From Burkholderiaceae bacterium (GTDB taxonomy: Bacteria; Pseudomonadota; Gammaproteobacteria; Burkholderiales; Burkholderiaceae_C), in contig SCQQ01000061.1 in NCBI GenBank assembly GCA_004299095.1, positions 1 to 59,493 of the forward strand: a stretch of 59,493 bases of DNA. The letters run 5' to 3'. Shown piece after piece: positions 16,212 through 23,908 of this stretch. The translations under genes and the position numbers were made by a program. Each line of letters begins with the position of its first letter. The stretch's first letter is position 1. The notes under the pieces were generated by a model. It did not search any database. It had not been told where the DNA came from and worked only from the letters and a program-made list of their open reading frames with translations.

Positions 16212-17621
16212 TCAGGGATTCATGGCGCCCCGCGGCATGTCGGGCATTGCGGCGCCTGGAGGCATCGCAGCGGCGCCCTCGACGGCGCACGCGGCCGAAA
16301 ATCCCTGACCGTTGGTCAGCGTGAAATCGATCCGGGCCGTGTCGCCTATCTTGAGTTCGGCCCGGGGTTGTTCCAGCATCAAGTGGTAGTGCCCCGGTGC
16401 GAACGTGATTTCACCGCCGGCCGCGACCGTCAGATCGTGCGCCATCGACATCGAGCTCACGCCGTTGCTTTCGGTGGTCTCGTGCATCATGACGGCGCCG
16501 TAATCGGGTGAGCGCGCACTCTCGAGCACGATCGCATGGCTGCCGTTGTTGTGCACGGTCAGATAGCCTGCCGATGGTATCGGCGCCGGGAGTTGGCGAA
16601 TCCAGCAGCCCGTGGCGACCACGGACCCGCCCTGTGCGCTTGCGGTCGCGGCATCGGCGTGTGAGGCGGCCGCCATGTCCATCGACGGCATGTCGCCCGG
16701 CGGCATTGCGTGGATCAATATCGCGGTGACGCCGATGACGGCCAGTCCCAGCAGGCCTTCGATCAGCACCGCGCGTGCGCACGAGCGCAACACCTCGGCA
16801 TCGGTGCGAACCGAAGCGGCATGGAGCCGCTGCAGCCACCGCGCGATCATGCGGGTTCTTGCACTCGCGCCGGATGCCGCCTGGAGCGACGGCAGCTTCA
16901 CGTAGCGGTTGTGCGCGCCAATGCCGATCATGGTCAGCACCAATGCAAGCTTCACGGTCAGGAGGGCGCCGTAACGCGTGGTCCACAACGCGTGCACCGA
17001 TCCCAACTGCTGCACGGCGCTGTACGCGCCACACGCCACCAGCACCGCCAGCGCGATGCCGGACAGCGTCGACAGGCGCTGAAAAACACCCAGTCCCATG
17101 GCGCTTCCGGTTTTCGGGTCGCGCAGCAAGTGGGGGAATACGGCCAGCGTCATGCCGAACAGGCTGCCCACCCAGGTGGCGGCGGCCATCAGGTGCAGCC
17201 AGTCGACCCACACCGCGAGGGTGAAGTCACCATGGTCGGCCGGGTGGCCGGTATCGCTGCGCGTGAGTGCGATCACTGCGGCCGCGAGCAGCATCCACTC
17301 GGCGGCGGCGCGGTTGGAACGTGGCTGGCGCGCGCCCAGGCTCCAGGCGAGCCACAGCACCGCGAGCGCCGGCAGGCGCCACAGCCAGACATGGCCGAAA
17401 TGGGTTGCGGTGATGGCCGGTCGCAAGTCCTGCCACAGCTCGGCCCACGCGCCGCCGTTCAGTTCCAGTGTGCGCGAAAGCAGGATGCCGAAGCTCGCCA
17501 GCGTCGCGAGCGCCAGCGCGCCACCGAGCATGGAATGCAAGCGCGGCCCCAGCGCCGTGTCCGCAGCGCGCGGCACCACCGCGAGCCGGCATGCGATCGT
17601 GCCGACAAGCGCGATCAGCAT
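16212..17621 (-). CDS. copD: CopD copper permease fused to PCuAC copper chaperone domain
   Basis: A 469-residue fusion. The first about 310 residues form a CopD-like bundle of about eight membrane helices (motifs HFGHVWLWRLP, WVDWLHLMAAATWVGSLFG and ARAVLIEGLLGLAVIG) that handles copper import across the inner membrane. The rest is a PCuAC (DUF461) periplasmic domain with the complete H-x10-M-x21-H-x-M copper motif: His380, Met391, His413 and Met415. A Met/His-rich linker (MPPGDMPSMDMAAASH) lies between and the C-terminus is also Met-rich. The frame is open 17 codons further upstream (ending SAFDIAM), so the true start may precede ATG 17621. CopC is encoded just upstream on the same strand. 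Confidence 0.9.
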   Translation of the reverse strand: MLIALVGTIACRLAVVPRAADTALGPRLHSMLGGALALATLASFGILLSRTLELNGGAWAELWQDLRPAITATHFGHVWLWRLPALAVLWLAWSLGARQPRSNRAAAEWMLLAAAVIALTRSDTGHPADHGDFTLAVWVDWLHLMAAATWVGSLFGMTLAVFPHLLRDPKTGSAMGLGVFQRLSTLSGIALAVLVACGAYSAVQQLGSVHALWTTRYGALLTVKLALVLTMIGIGAHNRYVKLPSLQAASGASARTRMIARWLQRLHAASVRTDAEVLRSCARAVLIEGLLGLAVIGVTAILIHAMPPGDMPSMDMAAASHADAATASAQGGSVVATGCWIRQLPAPIPSAGYLTVHNNGSHAIVLESARSPDYGAVMMHETTESNGVSSMSMAHDLTVAAGGEITFAPGHYHLMLEQPRAELKIGDTARIDFTLTNGQGFSAACAVEGAAAMPPGAAMPDMPRGAMNP

Positions 17622-17667
17622 CGCGATGTCGAACGCGCTCAGGGCAATCGAGATCGGCGTCGCGGCC

Positions 17668-18030
17668 TCACTTCACGGTAAAAGTGAAGTGCCCTTCGGT
17701 GTGGTGACCATCGTGCGCGATCACGCTCCAATGAACCGTGTACTGACCCGGCGCAAGCGTCTCGGGGATGTCGGTCTCGAGCAGCGCCTGGTCCGCCGCG
17801 TCGACTTTGCCCTTACCTCTGCTGACGGCGCCGCCGACGGCGTTGGTGACAATCAAGGTCGAAAACACCGGCTCGATCTCACCGTTGAACCAAACCTTCA
17901 CCTGGGGTGGTGACGAATCGACGATTGCGCCGACGTGCGGCAAGGAATTATCGGGAAAGGCGTGCGCCCACGCGGGCGCCGCCGCGGCGCATGCCAAGGC
18001 GAGTGCCGCAACCAATGCAAGAAGACGCAT
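17668..18030 (-). CDS. copC: CopC-type periplasmic copper-binding protein
   Basis: A 120-residue CopC-family protein. The start at 18030 gives a signal peptide (MRLLALVAALALACAAAAPAW) with predicted cleavage before HAFPDNSLP, so the mature chain begins with the histidine that ligates Cu(II) in this family. The C-terminal part has the other Cu(II) ligands in VIAHDGHHTEGHFTF, matching the Asp/His pair of CopC. The Met-rich Cu(I) site of classic CopC is not evident. The open frame extends 31 codons further upstream into the preceding gene but that would bury the signal. It lies 16 bases after the outer-membrane protein gene and before copD, forming one operon. Confidence 0.92.
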   Translation of the reverse strand: MRLLALVAALALACAAAAPAWAHAFPDNSLPHVGAIVDSSPPQVKVWFNGEIEPVFSTLIVTNAVGGAVSRGKGKVDAADQALLETDIPETLAPGQYTVHWSVIAHDGHHTEGHFTFTVK

Positions 18031-18046
18031 CGAAACCCCCAACCGC

Positions 18047-18937
18047 TCAGTGGAACATCGGCGCGCCGAAGCCATGGGGCGCCAGGTCGTCGAGATAGAA
18101 ATCGAGGCCCACCATGAAGCCAACCGAATGGCCGGTGCGCCGGTTCAACGGCACCATGAGTTCGGCGCCCAGTTGGAAGTACTTGCCGACCCAAATCACG
18201 CCCGGGGAAAGGTAGCCCGTGACCTGGCCGTGGCAGCCTTGGTCGAGGCACGTCTGCGTGCTCAGTTCCACGATCGGAATCATTCTGTCGAATGGCGCTT
18301 TGAAGCCTGCGTATTTCACGAAATTCTGCAGGTATGGGATGCTGTATTGCAGCGACAGGTTCAAATTCAACGTGCGTGGCTGCGACGACATGTCGGGCAA
18401 GTCGAAGCCCACGCCGCCGGTGATCGCAAACGGCCGCAGCCATTGCGCGCTCGCATTCCCCAAACCCTGGCCGAAATTGAATTCGGGCGACCAGGTGGAG
18501 AAATCGTCACGCAGGGCCTGGCTGCCGGTATTCGCGAAGCGGCGGCTGAGCGTGAGCGACCCCAGCGACTCGGTTTTGGGATTGTTGTAGGCCTGCCACG
18601 CGCCGCCGAAGCTGACGTTGCCCCACCCATGCTGCGTGGGCGAACCCGACGAATTGACGCCGAGGTAATCGGTGCTGGCGGTGATCGAGAAGTTCTGCGT
18701 GACGGGCTTGGTGACGGAAATGCCGAAATCGTTCTGGCTGCCGTCGTCGCTGCCGACGTGACTGAAGGTCATGGGAAGCTCGGCGCCGATGCCGGGGTCG
18801 TCGAACGTCAGGGTCGATGGGAACAGCCGCTGGCCGGCGATGGCGTGTGCGTCTGCCGATGGCGGGGCCGAAACAACCAACAATACGGACGCGACCGCCA
18901 CCCACAGCGGTCGCCACGATGTGCGAGAAATTGACAT
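18047..18937 (-). CDS. Predicted outer-membrane beta-barrel protein of copper locus
   Basis: A 296-residue exported protein with a signal peptide (VAVASVLLVVSAPPSADA) followed by HAIAGQRLFPSTLTFDDPGI. The rest alternates polar and hydrophobic residues with many aromatic and Gly/Asn turns (GNVSFGGAWQAYNN, TLSRRFANTG, NLNLSLQYSIPYL), the pattern of an outer-membrane barrel. The chain ends in an aromatic/His residue pair (MFH). It has two cysteines, in QTCLDQGCHG. I do not recognise a named family. As the first gene of the copC-copD operon it may be a copper-related porin or sensor, which is inference from context. Confidence 0.75.
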   Translation of the reverse strand: MSISRTSWRPLWVAVASVLLVVSAPPSADAHAIAGQRLFPSTLTFDDPGIGAELPMTFSHVGSDDGSQNDFGISVTKPVTQNFSITASTDYLGVNSSGSPTQHGWGNVSFGGAWQAYNNPKTESLGSLTLSRRFANTGSQALRDDFSTWSPEFNFGQGLGNASAQWLRPFAITGGVGFDLPDMSSQPRTLNLNLSLQYSIPYLQNFVKYAGFKAPFDRMIPIVELSTQTCLDQGCHGQVTGYLSPGVIWVGKYFQLGAELMVPLNRRTGHSVGFMVGLDFYLDDLAPHGFGAPMFH

Positions 18938-19016
18938 GGGGCGTGACTTTAGCCCTCATTCGCGCAGCACCGCCCGCGCATAATGGAAACGGTCGATTCC
19001 TGAGCCTCATCCGCGC

Positions 19017-19727
19017 TTGCGTCAACTTCCTGTTTCTCGCTCACGTGACGTGTCGCCGCCGCGCGCCGTGTGGCCGCCCGGGCGCGCCGGCATCGTGCTG
19101 GATGCGAACGGACTGACCTGCCGCGTGGAAAGCCGGCTGCTTTGGAGCGACCTGGCACTGCGTTTGATTGCGGGCGAGCGCCTCGGCGTCACTGGTCCGT
19201 CGGGCAGCGGCAAGACCATGTTGTTGCGCGTGTTGTGCGGGCTGGAGCCGATCGCGCAAGGGACGATCACGTTTCGCGAACGACCGCTCGACGCGTGGGC
19301 CATGCCTGAGTACCGCGCGCGCGTGATGTACGTGCCGCAGCGCCCGCTGCTGCGCGAAGGCAGCGTGCAGCAGGCGCTGCGCGCGCCATTCGCGTTTCGC
19401 GTGCACAGCCGGTCGGCGTGGGACGCGGGCAGCATCAGCGAATGGCTGGCGCGGTTCGGCCGCGACGGAGCGTTCCTGCGGCAGCGCTGCGAGCGCCTGT
19501 CGGGCGGCGAAACGCAAATCCTGGCGCTGGTACGCGCGCTGGCGCTGGCGCCGCAGGTGCTGTTGCTGGACGAGCCCACGGCGTCGATGGATCGTGAAGC
19601 CGCCGCTGCCGCCGAACGCCTGATCGGCGACTGGCTGCATGCCCGCGCCGATCGCGCTTGCCTCTGGGTGAGCCACGACGAGGCACAACTGGCGCGCACC
19701 TGCGACCGCTTGCAGGCCATCGCATGA
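19017..19727 (+). CDS. fetA: FetA/YbbL-like ABC transporter ATP-binding protein
   Basis: A 236-residue ABC ATPase of the FetA (YbbL) type, working with the FetB-like permease encoded next. FetAB is linked to iron export and peroxide tolerance in Escherichia coli. Walker A is GPSGSGKTM near residue 60, the signature is RLSGGETQ near 160, Walker B is VLLLDEP near 180 and the switch histidine is in WVSHDEAQ. The TTG at 19017 is the longest start; GTG at 19050 is a plausible alternative. The stop TGA (19725-19727) lies inside an ATGA that begins the repeat element described next, so the gene probably once overlapped fetB directly. Confidence 0.85.
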   Translation: MRQLPVSRSRDVSPPRAVWPPGRAGIVLDANGLTCRVESRLLWSDLALRLIAGERLGVTGPSGSGKTMLLRVLCGLEPIAQGTITFRERPLDAWAMPEYRARVMYVPQRPLLREGSVQQALRAPFAFRVHSRSAWDAGSISEWLARFGRDGAFLRQRCERLSGGETQILALVRALALAPQVLLLDEPTASMDREAAAAAERLIGDWLHARADRACLWVSHDEAQLARTCDRLQAIA

Positions 19728-19967
19728 TCCCAAATCCGGCGGTCGACCGCTTGTGATTCCCTTGAGACCTGCATGAACACTCGCTTTGACTGCTTCGATC
19801 ATGCTCACCATAAAAGTGAACAGCGCTATGCACCCGCCAGTGCCGCGCTTGACGCGCCATGCGGCGTTGCTCCTCCTTGCGGGCACGAGCCCGCCGCGTC
19901 GTCGCGTCTTGCCTGGCACGCCAATCCCGACTCTGCCGGGCACATTCAACTGCCGGATTTAGGATGA
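19724..19967 (+). mobile_element. MITE-like element between fetA stop and fetB start, copy A
   Basis: A 244-base interval, counted with its flanking ATGA at each end, containing imperfect terminal inverted repeats. The left arm at 19729-19747 (CCCAAATCCGGCGGTCGAC) matches the reverse complement of the right arm at 19945-19963 (CCTAAATCCGGCAGTTGAA) at 15 of 19 positions. The left ATGA (19724-19727) supplies the fetA stop and the right ATGA (19964-19967) supplies the fetB start. A related copy lies at 32352-32594 with the same boundaries; the last 26 bases are identical and a block about 100 bases from the left end is roughly 80 percent identical. No transposase is encoded. Whether ATGA is a true target duplication or part of the element is not settled. 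Confidence 0.7.
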
Positions 19968-20779
19968 ACGCGCCGGCCTACATCCAGCTTGGGCCGCTGC
20001 AGCTTGCGCTGGCGGCAGCGCTGATCGTCATCAACCTCGGCATTTCGGTCTGGCTACGGCTCGGCCTGGCGCGCAACCTGCTCGTCGCCAGCGCGCGCAT
20101 GGTGGTGCAGTTGCTGCTGGTGGGCTTCATCCTGGACGCCATTTTTGCGTTGCGCACGCCGTGGCCGGTGCTGGGCATCGGCCTGGTGATGGCGGCGCTC
20201 GCGGGCTGGACCGCGGTGCGCCGCACGCGCCGGCGCTTTCGGGGGATTTTCTGGGACAGCCTGCTATCCATTCTCGGTGCGTCGTTCGTTGTGACCGGGA
20301 TCGCGCTCGTCGGCGTGATCCACGTGCGCCCGTGGTTCCTGCCGCAGTACGCCATACCGCTGTTGGGCATGGTGCTCGGCAACCTGCTCACCGGCGTGTC
20401 GCTCGCGCTCGACCGCTTCATGGAAACCGTGGTGCGCGAAGCCGGCGCCGTCGAAGCCGATCTGGCACTGGGCGCCACGCGCTGGGAGGCGGCGCACCCG
20501 CTCGTGGCGGACGCGCTGCGCACCGGCCTGATTCCTACCATCAACGCGATGATGGTCATGGGCCTGGTGAGTCTGCCCGGCATGATGACCGGGCAAATGC
20601 TGGCCGGCGCCGCGCCCGCTTCCGCCGTGCGCTACCAGATCGTGATCATGTTCGTGATCGCGGCGACCACGGCGCTGGGCACGCTGGCAGTCTGTGCGCT
20701 GGCGTTTCGCGCCCTGTTCAATGCGCGGCACCAGTTGTGTCTGGAGCGGTTGCGCACCGTGGAGCGCAAGCGGCTCTGA
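19964..20779 (+). CDS. fetB: FetB/YbbM-like ABC transporter permease
   Basis: A 271-residue polytopic membrane protein of the UPF0014/FetB family. About seven membrane helices are visible (for example LGPLQLALAAALIVINLGI, VQLLLVGFILDAIF, VLGIGLVMAALAGW). The family-conserved cytoplasmic stretch is present as GNLLTGVSLALDRFMETV, then EADLALGATRWEAAHPL and PTINAMMVMGLVSLPGMMTG. With the FetA-like ATPase it would form an exporter, iron in the characterised case. Its ATG is the right edge of a repeat element. The same frame is open through the element, so automated annotation may add about 35 spurious N-terminal residues. Confidence 0.9.
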   Translation: MNAPAYIQLGPLQLALAAALIVINLGISVWLRLGLARNLLVASARMVVQLLLVGFILDAIFALRTPWPVLGIGLVMAALAGWTAVRRTRRRFRGIFWDSLLSILGASFVVTGIALVGVIHVRPWFLPQYAIPLLGMVLGNLLTGVSLALDRFMETVVREAGAVEADLALGATRWEAAHPLVADALRTGLIPTINAMMVMGLVSLPGMMTGQMLAGAAPASAVRYQIVIMFVIAATTALGTLAVCALAFRALFNARHQLCLERLRTVERKRL

Positions 20780-20810
20780 TTGTGCGCCGACCGGTGCGAC
20801 GAAAAATGAC

Positions 20811-20930
20811 GTCACCGCGTTCGCGGCGTCATGACGGCGGCTTCACCGTCATGACCTGTTCATGGCCGCCGTGGTGGCCGTCATTGAAGCGCAGCGAAGT
20901 CATGCCGCAGCGCAGCGGAGGCGGTCATCA
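20811..20930. repeat. GTCATG-spaced hairpin array, copy 2
   Basis: A run of short inverted repeats separated by GTCATG. CCGCG/CGCGG is at 20815-20819 and 20822-20826, and a 10-base inverted repeat GTCATGACGG/CCGTCATGAC is at 20828-20837 and 20846-20855. A block at about 20878-20929 (GTCATTGAAGCGCAGCG, then GTCATGCC and GCAGCGCAGCG) is nearly identical to the reverse complement of 26206-26259. It lies between fetB (plus) and the convergent histidine kinase gene, and could serve as a transcription stop for both. Confidence 0.65.
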
Positions 20931-20977
20931 CCGCGGTGGTTCACTGTGGGCACGCCATAGCGTGCCTGGCGTGGCGC

Positions 20978-22369
20978 TCAATCGTGCGTCGGCGCCGAAT
21001 CTTCGGCAGCCGGCAAGCGCAACACCATGCGCAGTCCGCCGAGCGGTGATTCGAGCGCCTGCACGTGGCCGCCGTAGGTCTCGGCCAGCGTGCGCACGAT
21101 GTCGAGCCCGAGGCCCGCGCCCGGGCGGCGTTCGTCGAGCTGCACGCCGCGCTCGAACATGCGCTCGCGCGCCATTGCGGGGATGCCGGGGCCGTCGTCG
21201 TCCACGGTCACTTGAAGTGTGTCGCCTGCACGCTGCACGTCCACCCGCACGCTCTGGCGCGCCCATTTGCCGGCGTTGTCGATCAGGTTGCCGAGGAGTT
21301 CGTACACGTCCTGTTCTTCGCCGCGGAACGCAGCATCCTGCGCGTCCGGCGCGAGCTCGAATGAAATGCCGCGCCCGCCGTGCAGCCGCGCCATGGTGCG
21401 CAGCAGGGCACGCAGCGGCTTCAACACCGGCGTCGCCAGGCCCGTCGCGCGTACGGCGGCTGCGGCGCGCGTGCGCGCGAGGTGGTAGTCCACCTGGCGG
21501 CTCGCGGCTTGCGTCTGTTCGCGCACCAGTTGTGCGAGCGGCGTGTTTTCATGCGCGGCCGCGTTTGCGAGGATGGCAAGCGGCGTGTGCACCGCGTGCG
21601 CCAGGTTGCCGGCCTGGGTGCGCGCGCGCTCCACCATGTCGGCGTTTTCTGCGAGCACGTGGTTGAACTCGGTAACCAGGGGTTCGAGTTCTTGCGGAAA
21701 GGGGCCGGCCAGTTCCTTCGCTTGCCCCTGGCGCACGGCGGCGAGCCGTTCACGCAGTGCTTTCAAGGGTCGCAGCGCCAACTGCAGCTGCAGCGCGACG
21801 GCGATCGCGAGGCCCAGCGCCAGGATCGCCAGCGCCGCGAGCAGCAGGCGCGTGAAGCGCTGCAGCGGTTCGGCCAGGAACGCCTGGTCGCCAGCCACCA
21901 CGAGGCGCAGCGGCGGTGCGCCGTCTTCGGGCAGTTGCACCACGCGCGCCACCGCCAGCAGCCGCTGATGTTGCGGGCCTGCGAGGTGCAGCACGCCATA
22001 GCCCTCGCGCGGGTAGAGCACCGGCGCCGGCGGCAGCGCAAGCGCCTGGTCCCAGAGCGAGCGCGAGCGCGCCAGCGCCGCTGCGGGCAGGTCGCCCAGG
22101 CGGTCGATTTGCCAGTAAAGGCCGGATAGCGGCTGCTCCAGGCGCGCGTCGGACACCATGGGCGTGACCGTCACGTGCCCGCCCGGTTCCCAATCCACCG
22201 CGGCGCTCAGGCGGTCGAGCTGCATCACCAGCTGCGCCTGGAACTGCTGTGTGATGTGCTCCAGAAACAGGGCGCGCAAGCCCCAGCCGGCCACTGCAAT
22301 GCTCACGACCACCCACGCGAGCGTGCCCGCGAGCAGTCGCAGGCGCAGGGAATGGCCAGGGAATTTCAT
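20978..22369 (-). CDS. Sensor histidine kinase, PhoQ-like
   Basis: A 463-residue membrane sensor kinase. One membrane helix is near residues 10-35 and a second near 178-200, with a periplasmic sensing domain of about 140 residues between, then a HAMP-like linker (LALRPLKALRERLAAVRQGQ). The phospho-acceptor box is GNLAHAVHTPLAIL, like PhoQ-type kinases. The ATPase domain has the N box (LLGNLIDNAGKWA), G1 (DDDGPGIP) and G2 (GAGLGLDIV). The ATG at 22369 overlaps the response-regulator stop by four bases (ATGA), so the pair is translationally coupled. The frame remains open upstream through the regulator gene, but that part is an out-of-frame reading. Confidence 0.94.
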   Translation of the reverse strand: MKFPGHSLRLRLLAGTLAWVVVSIAVAGWGLRALFLEHITQQFQAQLVMQLDRLSAAVDWEPGGHVTVTPMVSDARLEQPLSGLYWQIDRLGDLPAAALARSRSLWDQALALPPAPVLYPREGYGVLHLAGPQHQRLLAVARVVQLPEDGAPPLRLVVAGDQAFLAEPLQRFTRLLLAALAILALGLAIAVALQLQLALRPLKALRERLAAVRQGQAKELAGPFPQELEPLVTEFNHVLAENADMVERARTQAGNLAHAVHTPLAILANAAAHENTPLAQLVREQTQAASRQVDYHLARTRAAAAVRATGLATPVLKPLRALLRTMARLHGGRGISFELAPDAQDAAFRGEEQDVYELLGNLIDNAGKWARQSVRVDVQRAGDTLQVTVDDDGPGIPAMARERMFERGVQLDERRPGAGLGLDIVRTLAETYGGHVQALESPLGGLRMVLRLPAAEDSAPTHD

Positions 22370-23037
22370 GCGCGGGCGCCGGGGTCCACCAGCCGGTAGC
22401 CGAGGCCGCGTACGGTTTCTATGCTGCCTTCGGGCAGCTTCTTGCGCAGGCGCCCGACGAACACTTCGATGGTGTTGGAATCGCGGTCGCCGTCCTGCGG
22501 ATAAATGTGCTCCGAGAGCTCGGTGCGCGACAGCACTTCGCCCTTGCGCTGCATCAGGAGCGACAGCAGCTTGAATTCGTGACCGGTGAGCGCCAGCGGC
22601 TCGCCGTCCACCAGCACGCGCGCCTGGCGCGTGTCCAGCCAAATGCTGCCGCACTGCCACTCGGCGCTGCCGTGCGGCCCCGCGCGCCGCAGCAGCGCGC
22701 GCAGGCGCGCGAGCAGCTCTTCCATGTGGAACGGCTTGGCGAGATAGTCGTCGGCGCCGGCATCCATGCCGGCCACTTTTTCCTGCCAGGCGCTGCGCGC
22801 CGTCAGGATCAGCACCGGCATGTTGCGCCCGGCAGCGCGCCAGCGGCGCAATACCGAGAGGCCGTCGAGCACCGGCAGGCCGAGGTCGAGCACGACGGCG
22901 TCGAAATCTTCCACTTCGCCCAGGTAATGCGCTTCGCGACCGTCGCCCGCGCCTTCGACCGTGTGGCCCGCGGCGCTGATGGCTTGCACGAGTTGCGTGC
23001 AGAGCGTGGGTTCGTCTTCGACCACCAGGATGCGCAT
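22366..23037 (-). CDS. Response regulator, OmpR/PhoP family
   Basis: A 223-residue regulator. The receiver domain (residues 1-115) has the acidic pair in VVEDEP, the phospho-acceptor aspartate in VVLDLGLP, the switch Thr in ILTARS and the Lys in LAKPF. The C-terminal winged helix (about 125-220) shows LTGHEFKLLSLLMQRKGEVLS and the recognition region NTIEVFVGRLRKKL. The gene starts on the last base of the upstream PepSY gene stop (TGATG) and overlaps the kinase downstream. It may bind the GATGAACG direct repeats at 23430-23448 to control the two divergent transcripts, which is inference. Confidence 0.95.
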   Translation of the reverse strand: MRILVVEDEPTLCTQLVQAISAAGHTVEGAGDGREAHYLGEVEDFDAVVLDLGLPVLDGLSVLRRWRAAGRNMPVLILTARSAWQEKVAGMDAGADDYLAKPFHMEELLARLRALLRRAGPHGSAEWQCGSIWLDTRQARVLVDGEPLALTGHEFKLLSLLMQRKGEVLSRTELSEHIYPQDGDRDSNTIEVFVGRLRKKLPEGSIETVRGLGYRLVDPGARA

Positions 23038-23405
23038 CAGTCGCCATCCCGGTCGTCGCCGTGGCCCGTGCCTTTGCGCTTGACGCTCAGGACGTGGCCG
23101 TCGACCGCATCGACCTTGAGTTTGACGATGCGGCCATCGGGCTGCAGCAGGCGGATTTCGTAAATGAAGCGGCCGTCGTCGTGCTCGAACTCGATTTTCA
23201 GCACCTGGCCCTGATAGTCGTGTTCGACCTTGGCAAGCACGGTGCCGAGCGGCAGTACGTCACCGCGCTCCAGCGCCTGGCGCGCCAGTTCGTGGTCGCT
23301 GGGCTCGGCCACGGCGGCGGCGGTGACGAGCGCGCCCGCGCAGGCGAGCACGACCGACGCCGCCAGGATGGTCCGGCGCGGCAAATGCGTCCGCGGTGCG
23401 TTCAT
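23037..23405 (-). CDS. PepSY-domain periplasmic protein
   Basis: A 122-residue protein with a signal peptide (RTILAASVVLACAGALVTAA) and a C-terminal PepSY domain (about residues 55-112: LGTVLAKVEHDYQGQVLKIE, RFIYEIRLLQPDGRIVKLKV). PepSY domains are thought to be protease-inhibitory or metal/heme-linked modules. The C-terminus is charged (GTGHGDDRDGD). It is the first gene of the operon encoding the two-component system and overlaps the regulator start by one base, so it may act as an accessory sensor for the kinase. Confidence 0.88.
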   Translation of the reverse strand: MNAPRTHLPRRTILAASVVLACAGALVTAAAVAEPSDHELARQALERGDVLPLGTVLAKVEHDYQGQVLKIEFEHDDGRFIYEIRLLQPDGRIVKLKVDAVDGHVLSVKRKGTGHGDDRDGD

Positions 23406-23429
23406 GCCCGGGATTTTTACCGAGGGCGG

Positions 23430-23448
23430 GATGAACGGCAGATGAACG
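23430..23448. promoter_or_regulatory. GATGAACG direct repeats, candidate response-regulator box
   Basis: GATGAACG occurs at 23430-23437 and again at 23441-23448, exactly 11 bases apart, one helical turn. This is the layout of OmpR-family binding sites. A related inverted half, GCGTTCAC, lies at 23462-23469. The sites fall in the 133-base interval between the divergent PepSY genes, next to the regulator gene itself, so autoregulation is plausible. Confidence 0.45.
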
Positions 23449-23538
23449 CGCGCTTCAGCTTGCGTTCACCCGGGCTTTTCAAGAATGCGTTCCAAGGCCT
23501 GGCGCGGTGTCGGGCCGTGGACTTTTCAAGGAGTGACC

Positions 23539-23856
23539 ATGACGTTTCATTCAAATCCCATTCACGCTGTGCTGGCCATGCTGATCGCGGGCTCCGCGCT
23601 GGCGTTCTGGGCTGCGCAAGCGCAGACCGCTGCACCCGCCCAGGCTACGCAGACGGTTGCGGCGCCCGCCGCGCCGCAACTCACCATTCGCGACATCTAC
23701 GACCGGCTGGAAGCAGCGGGCTATCGCGACATCCGCGAAATCGAATTCGACGATGGCCGTTACGAAGTCAAGGCGCAGAACGCCAAGGGCGAGCGCGTCA
23801 AGCTGAAAGTCAACGCCGCCACAGGCGCGGTCGAGCAGGAGCGGGTGCACCGCTGA
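23539..23856 (+). CDS. Small PepSY-domain protein, secreted
   Basis: A 105-residue protein with ATG at 23539 after AAGGAG at 23528-23533. A signal peptide covers roughly residues 1-28 (AVLAMLIAGSALAFWAAQAQ). The C-terminal part is a single PepSY-like unit: LTIRDIYDRLEAAGYRDIRE, FDDGRYEVKAQNAKGERVKL, NAATGAVEQE. It is divergent from another PepSY gene that heads the two-component operon, and is followed 52 bases later by a cytochrome b561 gene, so it probably belongs to the regulon of that system. Confidence 0.85.
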   Translation: MTFHSNPIHAVLAMLIAGSALAFWAAQAQTAAPAQATQTVAAPAAPQLTIRDIYDRLEAAGYRDIREIEFDDGRYEVKAQNAKGERVKLKVNAATGAVEQERVHR

Positions 23857-23908
23857 TTTCCTGTGGGCGGTACGCCGCCGCCCTCCAATGAATTTCCTAG
23901 GGAGCATC

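Noticed and set aside
19728-19963. Element copy A as an attC-like integron site or group II intron remnant
   Set aside because: No integrase or reverse transcriptase coding sequence, no domain V-like hairpin, and length and ends do not match attC core sites.
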